Below are positions 1 through 6,893 of a stretch of 20,385 bases of DNA, piece after piece (the first letter of the stretch is position 1; the number at the start of each line of letters is the position of its first letter). Below the pieces are notes generated by a model. That model was not told the DNA's origin. It made no database searches and was given only the letters and a program-made list of their open reading frames with translations. The translations under genes and the position numbers were made by a program. The DNA comes from Akkermansiaceae bacterium UBA1518 (GTDB lineage Bacteria > Verrucomicrobiota > Verrucomicrobiia > Verrucomicrobiales > Akkermansiaceae), in NCBI GenBank assembly GCA_002323895.1, contig DCQM01000051.1:2685-23069 (forward strand), written 5' to 3'.

Positions 1-22
1 TCTACCACTGAGCTACACCCGC
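1..22 (-). tRNA. 5' end of a tRNA gene, probably tRNA-Gly (partial)
   Basis: Read on the minus strand, the first bases give GCGGGTGTAGCTCAGTGGTA and continue to the window edge. This is the acceptor 5' strand followed by a D-arm with the conserved TAGCTCAGTGGTAGA pattern. The 7-base start GCGGGTG is most familiar from bacterial tRNA-Gly. The anticodon lies outside the window, so the identity is an inference from the acceptor sequence; a tRNA is secure, the amino acid is not. The gene reads leftward, away from nrdR. Confidence 0.75.
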
Positions 23-161
23 GACGCTTGTCCCCGAGAGGCTCTGCGTGCGGCCATTCTTTGCCATCAGAATCGAATCGGGACAAGAGTTTTTAAAAAG
101 AATTTTCCGAACCACTTTTTGAAGATTCCTTCACTGATCTTAGAATTTAGCCTCTATCTTT

Positions 162-178
162 CAGAGTAGTCTACTGTG
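162..178. promoter_or_regulatory. Palindrome upstream of nrdR, possible operator
   Basis: AGTAGTCTACT (165-175) is a perfect odd-length palindrome. Symmetry resumes after one mismatched pair (CA on the left, TG on the right), giving about 17 bases of dyad symmetry, the size of a dimeric repressor site. It does not match the NrdR box as I know it (roughly ACACTATATATAGTGT). Its role is unknown, and chance cannot be excluded. Confidence 0.25.
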
Positions 179-198
179 CGTTGTTGAAGATATTTTTT

Positions 199-247
199 AA
201 AGACTAATTGCCCAACCCCTAATTATTTTGATAGTTTTTTAGTCTTT
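199..247 (+). repeat. 9-bp inverted repeat in the nrdR upstream region
   Basis: AAAGACTAA (199-207) is exactly complementary to TTAGTCTTT (239-247), with a 31-base loop. The loop contains CCCA (211-214), which could pair with TGGG (248-251) just beyond the 3' arm, so a pseudoknot is geometrically possible. If transcription starts upstream, this would fold in the 5' leader about 125 bases before the nrdR start codon. It could be a leader structure or a chance repeat in A+T-rich DNA. Confidence 0.3.
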
Positions 248-372
248 TGGGTCCTCTGACCATTTTAAAACCCATTTGTGTGTAGCCCGAAGAACACACG
301 TTAGATTTTTACTTCCCGGACCTTCCTGCGCATCCAAATCTTTGCAAGTTCCCAAGCGCGGAACGATTTGCC

Positions 373-861
373 ATGCGTTGTATTCAGTGCGGAAACCATC
401 AGGACAAAGTCATCGACTCCCGTTCCTCAAAGGACGGAACCTCGATTCGGCGACGACGTGAGTGCCTGAATTGCGGATCCCGCTTCACAACATACGAGCA
501 GGTCGAGCGCACCGAACTCCGCGTCATTAAGCGGGATGGGACCCGCGAAGCCATTAACCGGGAGAAACTTTTCCGTGGACTCGTCAAAGCCTGCGAGAAG
601 CGCAAAGTCTCGATGGACGTAATTGGTCGATCGGTTGATGAAATTCTTAGCGAGCTGCATCGAGATCATCACAACGAAGTTCCGTCCGCCAGTATCGGGG
701 CCAAAGTCATGGACAAACTCCACAACATCGATCCGGTCGCCTACGTTCGCTACGTATCGGTTTACCGACAGTTTGATAACGTGAGTGAATTTATCCGCGA
801 AATCCAGGCCCTTGAGAGCCGGTCTCGCCAAGACACAATGCAACGAAAACTCTTTAAATAA
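373..861 (+). CDS. nrdR: Transcriptional repressor NrdR
   Basis: NrdR is a cytoplasmic repressor of ribonucleotide reductase genes; it senses ATP and dATP and binds NrdR boxes. The 162-residue product has the normal family length. Its N-terminal zinc ribbon has Cys3, Cys6, Cys31 and Cys34, with the characteristic stretch KVIDSR (12-17) and the basic run RRRREC (26-31) before the second cysteine pair. The ATP-cone follows from about residue 49, opening with VIKRDG (51-56) and ending near the YRQF segment. The start places the first cysteine at position 3, as in family members, although no Shine-Dalgarno sequence precedes it. Two genes follow, with a 10-base gap and then a 4-base overlap, so they are probably cotranscribed. 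No ribonucleotide reductase gene lies in the window. Confidence 0.97.
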   Translation: MRCIQCGNHQDKVIDSRSSKDGTSIRRRRECLNCGSRFTTYEQVERTELRVIKRDGTREAINREKLFRGLVKACEKRKVSMDVIGRSVDEILSELHRDHHNEVPSASIGAKVMDKLHNIDPVAYVRYVSVYRQFDNVSEFIREIQALESRSRQDTMQRKLFK

Positions 862-871
862 CTAAGTAATC

Positions 872-1438
872 ATGATCTGCCTCTCAGGAAATCTCCCAGC
901 TTTAAAAATCGGTCATCATCATGTGGTTGGCTACAAAACAGATTGGATCGAAGAAGCATTGAGTCGCGCTGCCGCAGCCTCAAATCGGACAGACTGCCCG
1001 TTTCTTGGCGACATTCGAGATGGAATCCTCCACTACCTTGAGAAACGCTGCTCCCTCCGAGTTTTCGCGATTGAAGATCTTTACTCTCGAATGCGCGCCA
1101 TGTTGCGGAAGATTGGCTGCGACGATATCGCACAACACCTATCTGCTCTCGCCCCCCCGATCACAGTTTCACTCATTGGACCCGCAAGGAAAGCCGGCCG
1201 AGGATCCGAATCAGACTTTTTTCAATCGCTTGGTAAGGAGATACGACTCCTCCAAAATGCTGGCGCTGAATCCATCCGCCTTTGTAATATCGACGAAAGC
1301 GTGACCTTGCTTCGCGGCCCGGATGCCAGCGTTGGTTCTCGAGCCCAACTCAGAATCCAGATCACCTCATTTGTGGAGAGCTACCAACGCCGTCACAGCG
1401 CTCCCAAACTGGAACTCGATCTCACCTTTGATTCATGA
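872..1438 (+). CDS. Uncharacterised protein, possible degenerate ATP-cone
   Basis: I do not recognise a named family for this 188-residue protein. Residues 20-90 look mostly helical and follow the layout of an ATP-cone: a helix with WIEEALSRAA (25-34), a second helix around 45-58, then a helix pair around 65-90 that includes IEDLYSRMRAMLRKIG. The KRDG-type strand that contacts nucleotide in true ATP-cones is missing; GYKTDW stands in its place. Residues 97-188 form a mixed alpha/beta region with no motif I can name. There is no signal peptide or membrane segment. It starts 10 bases after nrdR, and its stop codon overlaps the start of the HIT gene (ATGA), so all three are probably one transcript. 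A partner or modulator of NrdR is possible but is only an inference from position and fold resemblance. Confidence 0.7.
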   Translation: MICLSGNLPALKIGHHHVVGYKTDWIEEALSRAAAASNRTDCPFLGDIRDGILHYLEKRCSLRVFAIEDLYSRMRAMLRKIGCDDIAQHLSALAPPITVSLIGPARKAGRGSESDFFQSLGKEIRLLQNAGAESIRLCNIDESVTLLRGPDASVGSRAQLRIQITSFVESYQRRHSAPKLELDLTFDS

Positions 1439-1785
1439 GCCAAGAAGCGACTCTCTTTGAAAAAATCATCGCCCGGGAAATCCCTGCAGAAATCGTTTAT
1501 GAAGACGATCTCTGCCTCTGCTTTCGCGACATTTCTCCACAAGCCCCCGTTCATCTTCTCCTAATCCCCAAAAAACCTGTTGCCCGGATTGGTGTTGCGC
1601 AACCTGAGGACCGCGATCTCCTCGGTCACCTAATGATAACAGTTGGCGAAATTTCCCGCCAGGAAGGATACTCCGAAGACGGATTCCGGGTCATCATCAA
1701 TAACGGCCCAAATGGAGGAGAAGCGGTGCCTCATCTCCATTTACACCTCTTAGCTGGTCGCCAACTCAAGTGGCCGCCGGGCTAG
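1435..1785 (+). CDS. HIT-family (HinT-like) nucleotide hydrolase
   Basis: The 116-residue product is a complete single-domain HIT protein. It has the N-terminal signature LFEKIIAREIPAEIVYED (7-24) typical of the HinT branch, the strand HLLLIPKKP in the middle, and the histidine triad HLHLHLL with His100, His102 and His104 near the C terminus. The family hydrolyses purine nucleoside phosphoramidates such as AMP-lysine or AMP-NH2; the physiological substrate in bacteria is unsettled. The start codon overlaps the upstream stop codon as ATGA, which implies translational coupling to the preceding gene. The gene faces the pta-like gene, and the 99-base gap between them shows no convincing terminator hairpin. 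Confidence 0.95.
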   Translation: MSQEATLFEKIIAREIPAEIVYEDDLCLCFRDISPQAPVHLLLIPKKPVARIGVAQPEDRDLLGHLMITVGEISRQEGYSEDGFRVIINNGPNGGEAVPHLHLHLLAGRQLKWPPG

Positions 1786-1884
1786 GATTTTGAGAGTTTG
1801 TAATCTAATTCTTCAACCAATTTAGCAAGATTAGCATTTTTTGGGTATTCGGTTCCTCAAGAGGCGAGGCGAGCCCTAAAAATT

Positions 1885-2934
1885 TCACCCTCTTGGATGG
1901 AGGAGCCGATATTGAATAGCTTCAACACCCAGTGCTGCAGCCGTTCCCAGAATCATCTCCTCCGTAGCAGTTCGCGGGACTTGCGCCGCCGGACGAGTTA
2001 GACCGCGGATCAATTTTCCATAGCATTTGGCTCCGCCGAGGTGACGTAGAATTTTTGAACTGATGTGCGCAGCATCCAGTGAAGGGAACACGAGGACGTC
2101 AGCACGCTCACTTTTTGAAATCGCAGGCAGCTTGCGGGGCCCTACTTCAGGATCGAGGGCCACATCAAGCTGGATCTCGCCATCGATGACACATTCATCC
2201 AACGAAACCTTTTCTCTTGCAGCAGCGGTAGCTGCGACCATTCGAAGGGCGGAATCACTGCGTGAGCTTCCATGATTAGAATGGCTCAGCATTGCAACCC
2301 GAACTCTGCGACCCATGTGGTGGTATGCCAGCATCCCAGTCTCTGCAGCAATACTTGCAAGATCATCGACTTCCGGATCCGGAATTAAACCAGTGTCAGC
2401 AAGAAACAAGACACCATCACGCCCAAAATTTGCGAGGCTATCCGAAGTCATCGCGGTGACCGCAAAAACCTTGGAAACCTTAGGATCAGGCGCTATTAAG
2501 TGAAGGAGCGGCCGGAAAACACCAGCTGGCTCGGTCAGATTTCCTCCGAGGCAGGCGTCTGCTTGACCATATTGGACCATCATAGCTGCAAAATAATGTG
2601 GCTTAGCAACAACACCCTCAGCATCAACACCAACAACTCCACGATAACGCTCGATTCTTTCAAGTCGGTTACTGAAAAGTTGGAAATCTGACGACTTCAC
2701 AGGATCAATTATCCGAACAAAGTCCATGGAAATACCAAGATTCTTTCCCAACGCAGAAATCTTATCGCGATCACCAAGCAAAATAGGGACTCCCAGCCCC
2801 AACTCCACAAAGCGCGCGGCAACGCGCAACACCCTTTCATCCTCACCTTCCGGGAAAACAATCCGCTTAGGATGACGTTTCAGTTGGTCAAAAAGAGGTT
2901 TGGTAAACGAATTGGGCTCGGAAAAATGAGACAT
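1885..2934 (-). CDS. Phosphate acetyl/butyryltransferase-family protein (Pta-like)
   Basis: The 349-residue product belongs to the PTA_PTB family, which interconverts acetyl-CoA and acetyl phosphate. Visible signatures are IVFPEGEDERVL (25-36), VLFLADTGLIPDP (175-187), LSHSNHGSS (216-224), DGEIQLDVAL (251-260) and VLVFPSLDAAHISSK (280-294). The start was placed at 2934; an upstream in-frame ATG would add 17 residues that look unlike the family. The sequence resembles the C-terminal domain of malic enzymes (SHSN..GSS, DGE) more than classical Pta (SFSTKGS). At the C-terminal active-site loop, QVPRTATEEM (318-327) replaces DLSRGCSAED, so the Ser and Asp implicated in archaeal Pta catalysis appear substituted while Arg is kept. 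No malic enzyme domain or ackA gene is nearby. Either a divergent acyltransferase or an acyl-CoA-binding homologue is possible. Confidence 0.85.
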   Translation of the reverse strand: MSHFSEPNSFTKPLFDQLKRHPKRIVFPEGEDERVLRVAARFVELGLGVPILLGDRDKISALGKNLGISMDFVRIIDPVKSSDFQLFSNRLERIERYRGVVGVDAEGVVAKPHYFAAMMVQYGQADACLGGNLTEPAGVFRPLLHLIAPDPKVSKVFAVTAMTSDSLANFGRDGVLFLADTGLIPDPEVDDLASIAAETGMLAYHHMGRRVRVAMLSHSNHGSSRSDSALRMVAATAAAREKVSLDECVIDGEIQLDVALDPEVGPRKLPAISKSERADVLVFPSLDAAHISSKILRHLGGAKCYGKLIRGLTRPAAQVPRTATEEMILGTAAALGVEAIQYRLLHPRG

Positions 2935-3005
2935 GGTGTGTGAGGCTTTGCGCCCGCGGAAGAAACCTAGTAAGAGAAAGCCCAACCGACAACGCCAAAG
3001 AATCC

Positions 3006-3806
3006 ATGCTCGCAGATTACCACACTCATACCCCTCTTTGCCAGCATGCCGAAGGCAATCCGGAAGACTATATCGACCAAGCTATCGCCGCAAACCTCGC
3101 TGAATACGGAATTTCCGATCATGCTCCACAAACTCCCGAGCCTTTTGATGACTGGCGAATGTTAGAGGAACACCTTCCTCAATACTTCGACTGGATTGCG
3201 CGCGCCCAAAAACATGCGGGAAAGAAGCTTCCCGTTCGTGCCGGACTCGAATGTGACTGGCTCCCCAATTGTGGAGACTGGATAGAACACCTAGCCTCAC
3301 TATACGATTGGGATTACCTCATCGGCTCCATCCACTACCTCGGAGCAAAGTGGGACTTTGATAATCCTAAATGGCTAGGTCGTTGGGCTGAAACCGATGT
3401 TGATGAGGTCTGGACGAACTACTGGGATGAATACACCAAAATGGCTCGCTCTGGACTCTTCGACTTTCTCGGCCACCCTGATCTCATTAAAAAGTTCTCG
3501 TATCGGCCCGGTGGAGATCTTCGCCGATTTTATGACCCGGTGATCGCCGCCCTTTCCGATAATAAAATTGCCATTGAACTCAATACCGCCGGATTCCACA
3601 AACCCTGCGCAGAGCAATACCCTTCGGAGGAATTCCTTTTGTTGGCGGCCGAGGCGAAGGTGCCCATCACTCTCTCTTCAGACGCTCACCATCCGTCTGA
3701 AGTAGCCCGTGATTTTGACAAGGGTCTTCGGCTAATCAAAGAAGCCGGCTTTACACATCTTTGCCGTTTCAACAAACGCAAACGAAGTTTCGTGAGTCTT
3801 CCATAA
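3006..3806 (+). CDS. PHP-family histidinol-phosphatase-like hydrolase
   Basis: The 266-residue product is a PHP-domain metallophosphoesterase of the HisJ/HisK type, which removes phosphate from L-histidinol phosphate late in histidine biosynthesis. The metal-binding pattern is complete: DYHTHT with His6 and His8, SDHAP with His39, GLECDW with Glu82, GSIHYL with His110, GHPDL with His157 and SDAHHP with Asp226 and His228. The ATG at 3006 starts exactly one strand before the DYHTHT motif; an upstream in-frame ATG at 2940 would overlap the divergent pta-like promoter region. No other histidine biosynthesis gene is nearby, so the substrate rests on family resemblance. The gene diverges from the pta-like gene across about 70 bases. 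Confidence 0.9.
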   Translation: MLADYHTHTPLCQHAEGNPEDYIDQAIAANLAEYGISDHAPQTPEPFDDWRMLEEHLPQYFDWIARAQKHAGKKLPVRAGLECDWLPNCGDWIEHLASLYDWDYLIGSIHYLGAKWDFDNPKWLGRWAETDVDEVWTNYWDEYTKMARSGLFDFLGHPDLIKKFSYRPGGDLRRFYDPVIAALSDNKIAIELNTAGFHKPCAEQYPSEEFLLLAAEAKVPITLSSDAHHPSEVARDFDKGLRLIKEAGFTHLCRFNKRKRSFVSLP

Positions 3807-3837
3807 AGGGACACCTATTTGGAATGAGTTCCCTTTA
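3804..3837 (+). terminator. Hairpin overlapping the PHP-gene stop codon
   Basis: TAAAGGGA (3804-3811) is exactly complementary to TCCCTTTA (3830-3837) with an 18-base loop. The left arm begins with the TAA stop codon itself. It is followed by a short A-rich run rather than a T tract, so it is at best a weak or atypical terminator between this gene and the photolyase-related gene. Confidence 0.35.
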
Positions 3838-3860
3838 AAATGGTAAAGTGTGCCTGATTA

Positions 3861-3870
3861 AGGAGGTGAT
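3861..3870 (+). promoter_or_regulatory. Full-length Shine-Dalgarno match before the photolyase-related gene
   Basis: AGGAGGTGAT matches the canonical anti-Shine-Dalgarno complement over ten bases. In-frame TTG codons at 3873 and 3876 lie 6 and 9 bases after the GGAGG core, which is good spacing. The ATG at 3909, which fits the expected N terminus better, lies too far away to use it. The site therefore makes the true start ambiguous: TTG at 3873 would add 12 residues. Most other starts in the window have no such site. Confidence 0.4.
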
Positions 3871-3908
3871 GGTTGTTGCGTATCACCCCGCTTGCACGAT
3901 GTTCCCAC

Positions 3909-5396
3909 ATGTCGCGATCAATCGCTCTTGTTTTCCCCCACCAACTTTTCCAAGACCATCCCGCTCTTGAACAAGATCGACCAATTCTGCTTATCGAAGA
4001 TCCTCTTTTTTTTGGCACCGACTCAGAACAACCTCTTAAATTTCACGCGAAAAAGCTTATCCTCCATCGGGCCAGCATGCGGCACTGGGCTCAAGGCAAA
4101 AAGGGCCTTACCTATCTTGAACTTCCCGACGAAAAGACCAGAACTGACCTTCTTCTCGAGGAACATACCCCCCGGGAAACCGAGACCCTAGTTTACGTCG
4201 ACACCGTCGACTTCCTAATTGAGCGGCGCCTAAAACGATTTGCGGACAAAAGGAGTCTAACCTTGAAAAAACTCCCTTCTCCCATGTTCCTCTCCCCCGA
4301 TGATTGGATAAAAGATGTCATGGGCGGTATGAAAAAGCCCTTCATGAAAACCTTTTATGAAGCTCAGCGAAAACGCATGAATATACTTTTAGAAAGGGAT
4401 GGAACACCCGTTGGAGGTAAGTGGTCTTTTGATGCCGAAAACCGAAAAAAACTTCCCAAGACACAACCCGTTCCTGAACCTTATTCAGCCCCGCCAGAAC
4501 AGGTGGTATCTGCCGCTCAAAAGTGGATAAAGGAAAGATTTCCTGAGGCCCCCGGAATACGGGATAATTTTAACTATCCCTCTACCCGTCAAGAGGCACT
4601 TCAAGCAATGTCCTTATTTTTTAAGAACCGCTTCGAGCTCTTCGGCGACTACGAGGACGCAATTTCGACCCGAGTTCGTGTCATGTTCCACTCGGTACTA
4701 ACGCCGCCACTTAACATAGGACTTATCACTCCTCAGGAAATCATCGATGCCGCCCTCGATGCTGCTGAAAAAAATCCTAAGATACCTTTAAATTCACTTG
4801 AAGGATTCATCCGGCAAATCATCGGATGGCGGGAATTCATGCGCATCATTTACCTCCATCACGGTGTCATGGAACGGAAAGAGAACTTCTGGAATTTTAC
4901 GCGAGAAATGCCACCTGCCTTTTACGATGGCACCACCGGAATTGAACCGATTGACCACACGATCCAGACCCTACTCGAAGATGGCTACACCCATCACATT
5001 GAGCGCCTGATGGTGCTTGGGAATTTCATGCTTCTCTGCCGGATCCACCCGGACGCTGTTTATAAATGGTTCATGGAGCTCTTCATCGATGCCTACGATT
5101 GGGTCATGGTACCGAATGTTTACGGGATGTCACAATTCGCAGACGGCGGTGTCTTTTCAACCAAACCCTATATCTCCGGCTCCAACTACATCCGAAAAAT
5201 GTCTGACTTCCCCAAGGGAAATTGGTGTGAGACATGGGATGGTCTCTACTGGACCTTTATCGAAGACCACCGCGAATTTTTCGCCTCACAGTATCGCCTA
5301 TCGATGATGGTGCGTCTCCTCGATAAAATGCCTGATGAAAAAAGAACGTCCCATCGCGCAAATGCTGAAGATTTCATCAAGAAGCATTTTGGTTAA
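3909..5396 (+). CDS. Photolyase/cryptochrome-related flavoprotein lacking Fe-S cysteines
   Basis: The product (495 residues from ATG 3909, 507 from TTG 3873) belongs to the deoxyribodipyrimidine photolyase-related group (COG3046; DPRP plus FAD-binding domain), whose known members repair (6-4) photoproducts or act as cryptochromes. The N-terminal antenna domain opens with SIALVFPHQLF. The C-terminal FAD domain shows IGWREFMRIIYL, HHIERLMVLGNFMLL, DAYDWVMVPNVYGMSQFADGG and KPYISGSNYIRKMSD. In the PhrB/CryB-type members, as I recall them, four cysteines hold a [4Fe-4S] cluster. Here the position before the helical core reads TTGIEPIDH without Cys, and the loop after MSD is about ten residues shorter (FPKGNWCETWDG) with one Cys. 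A cluster therefore seems absent. Which start is used is unsettled because of the strong Shine-Dalgarno sequence at 3861. Confidence 0.9.
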   Translation: MSRSIALVFPHQLFQDHPALEQDRPILLIEDPLFFGTDSEQPLKFHAKKLILHRASMRHWAQGKKGLTYLELPDEKTRTDLLLEEHTPRETETLVYVDTVDFLIERRLKRFADKRSLTLKKLPSPMFLSPDDWIKDVMGGMKKPFMKTFYEAQRKRMNILLERDGTPVGGKWSFDAENRKKLPKTQPVPEPYSAPPEQVVSAAQKWIKERFPEAPGIRDNFNYPSTRQEALQAMSLFFKNRFELFGDYEDAISTRVRVMFHSVLTPPLNIGLITPQEIIDAALDAAEKNPKIPLNSLEGFIRQIIGWREFMRIIYLHHGVMERKENFWNFTREMPPAFYDGTTGIEPIDHTIQTLLEDGYTHHIERLMVLGNFMLLCRIHPDAVYKWFMELFIDAYDWVMVPNVYGMSQFADGGVFSTKPYISGSNYIRKMSDFPKGNWCETWDGLYWTFIEDHREFFASQYRLSMMVRLLDKMPDEKRTSHRANAEDFIKKHFG

Positions 5397-5412
5397 AGAG
5401 AAAGTTCTTTAA
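5393..5412 (+). terminator. 7-bp hairpin across the photolyase-related stop codon
   Basis: TTAAAGA (5393-5399) pairs perfectly with TCTTTAA (5406-5412) around a 6-base loop, and the left arm contains the TAA stop codon. No T tract follows. The rest of the gap to the next gene (5413-5579) shows no gene and no clear promoter. It may be an atypical terminator or an mRNA 3'-end stabilising hairpin. Confidence 0.35.
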
Positions 5413-5579
5413 GGAATATCGTACCCCACAAAAGTGCTGAGTTACCCGCCCTTGAAGCTGATTTTGGTGAGTATTGAAACTACTAGAACCCAGTCCAAAT
5501 TGATCCTATTACCAGACTTGCCAAACAGGAATGATTCGATATCACCTAAGCCTAAGGTTTTCGCCCCAGCTCATAGAAT

Positions 5580-6815
5580 ATGACCACTAAATTTCAAAAA
5601 AACGGGATCAGCTTTACCGCCGCATTATCAACCCTTAGCATCTTTTTTCAGTATGCTTCAGCCGCAATTTTTGAGTTTAACATAACCAACGCCGGCGAGA
5701 GCGTAGGTAAGCCCGCCGACGATGGACAGACCTTCCAACAACAATGGGGCACGGCAGCTAACTGGAAATTGGTAAGCGGAGAAGACGATGGTGATAACGG
5801 CTATCCCGATGGAGCAGACACAGCCATTATCAATCGTTCCGCTTTGGCCAATAACTCCACTCGACTCACCGAGGAAGGTTCTCCGGCCTCCCTCGTTTCC
5901 ATTGGGAAGGTTATTGGGACGGGAACTGGCAATCAAGATATCGTCCTGAAAATGAGAGCGTTCACCTTCGGCGAAGTGGAATGTCTTGAATCACCCGAGC
6001 CCTTTCATATTCGAGCCGAAAGAGATCGCTCCATCACCATCAGCGGCGTAATCAGTGGCCCTGGAAGCCTTTTATTGTCGCGAAGTGGTGGCTTCTCCGA
6101 CGGTGTCGACGAGGACGAGCTCATTACCATTACCGGGGACACTCCCAACACAATCACTGGAAAGATCCGTCTCTTTAATGACAATAACAAAGCTGACAAG
6201 CCACAGCCGAGTTACTGGGTTGCGGATAAAGAAGGCGCATTTGGACAAGCTTCGATATTGACAATCGAGGGACGAGCCGGCGCAAGCGGAGGAATCGCAT
6301 CACTTCGGATCACCGAGAACGCTGCTTTTGGAGAAGGCGCGATCGACGATAATGCCACGACCGTCTTTATTGGAGCCAAGGGTGTTGTCAGTGTAGATTC
6401 CGGCGTCAACGAGGCAATTGGCGAAGGCTTGTTATTCACCGACTCAGAGGGAACAGGAATTTATACCGAAGTTCCTATCGGAACTTATGACAATAATGAG
6501 GCATGGATAATCGGTGAAGGAACGGTGACAGTTGGGGCTCCTTCGGCCGAACTAACGATCACTGCAGTTGACTATGCAACCAATGCTGAAGGCACAACGC
6601 TGAGCTTAACTTGGAACTCCCGCCCTGGACGGTTCTATGCCGTCCGCTTCTCTCCTGATTTGAAAAACTGGGACTTCGATCTTGATGATGGAGTCGTAGG
6701 AGACGACGGAAATACCACCACGACTCAGTTTGATCTGACTGATTTTCCTGAAATTTCCGCTAAACCCCGCGTCTTTTTCCGCATCGAAGAAGTGACCGAA
6801 GTGCGACCTTTTTGA
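5580..6815 (+). CDS. Secreted beta-rich surface protein with verrucomicrobial C-terminal module
   Basis: This 411-residue protein begins with a Sec signal peptide: Lys-rich start, hydrophobic stretch ISFTAALSTLSIFF, and probable cleavage after ASA (27-29). The middle (about 40-320) is rich in Gly, Ser, Thr, Asp and short beta strands. Segments such as ITISGVISGPGSLLLSRSGG resemble the autotransporter-associated beta-strand repeats of large verrucomicrobial surface proteins. The last 80 residues carry a module common at the C termini of secreted Verrucomicrobiota proteins, with TLSLTWNSRPGRFYAVRFSP and the ending PRVFFRIEEV. No beta-barrel, PEP-CTERM anchor or catalytic motif is visible. It is monocistronic, with 183 bases upstream, and faces bioD. 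A structural or adhesive envelope role is a guess from composition. Confidence 0.85.
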   Translation: MTTKFQKNGISFTAALSTLSIFFQYASAAIFEFNITNAGESVGKPADDGQTFQQQWGTAANWKLVSGEDDGDNGYPDGADTAIINRSALANNSTRLTEEGSPASLVSIGKVIGTGTGNQDIVLKMRAFTFGEVECLESPEPFHIRAERDRSITISGVISGPGSLLLSRSGGFSDGVDEDELITITGDTPNTITGKIRLFNDNNKADKPQPSYWVADKEGAFGQASILTIEGRAGASGGIASLRITENAAFGEGAIDDNATTVFIGAKGVVSVDSGVNEAIGEGLLFTDSEGTGIYTEVPIGTYDNNEAWIIGEGTVTVGAPSAELTITAVDYATNAEGTTLSLTWNSRPGRFYAVRFSPDLKNWDFDLDDGVVGDDGNTTTTQFDLTDFPEISAKPRVFFRIEEVTEVRPF

Positions 6816-6854
6816 GCTATCCTTAACACCAAGCCAAGAAAGGCTCTTCTTAAG

Positions 6855-6893
6855 GAGTGGGAGTGTTTCCCCTTTTGTCGATTGCTCTCACTC
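6855..6893. terminator. Candidate bidirectional terminator between convergent genes
   Basis: GAGTGGGAG (6855-6863) pairs with CTCTCACTC (6885-6893) over nine base pairs with one G-T wobble and a 21-base loop that contains a run of Cs and Ts. It lies between the stop of the secreted protein and the stop of bioD, which read toward each other. A smaller AGCC/GGCT hairpin sits just upstream, followed by CTTCTT. No long T tract is present in either direction. Confidence 0.4.

Larger units (their letters stand above)
23..372. other. Intergenic region between a tRNA and nrdR; no gene seen
   Basis: This 350-base A+T-rich gap must hold the promoter of the leftward tRNA and that of the rightward nrdR unit. 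No open frame in it looks like a gene. It contains an imperfect palindrome at 162-178, a 9-base-pair inverted repeat at 199-247, and a loose inverted repeat (CTTGTCCC at 27-34, GGGACAAG at 80-87) in the upstream region of the tRNA. I could not identify a convincing NrdR box or a clear sigma-70 hexamer pair. Confidence 0.6.

Noticed and set aside
427..843. Minus-strand open frame opposite nrdR
   Set aside because: It is the antisense shadow of NrdR, whose zinc ribbon and ATP-cone leave no doubt about the coding strand.
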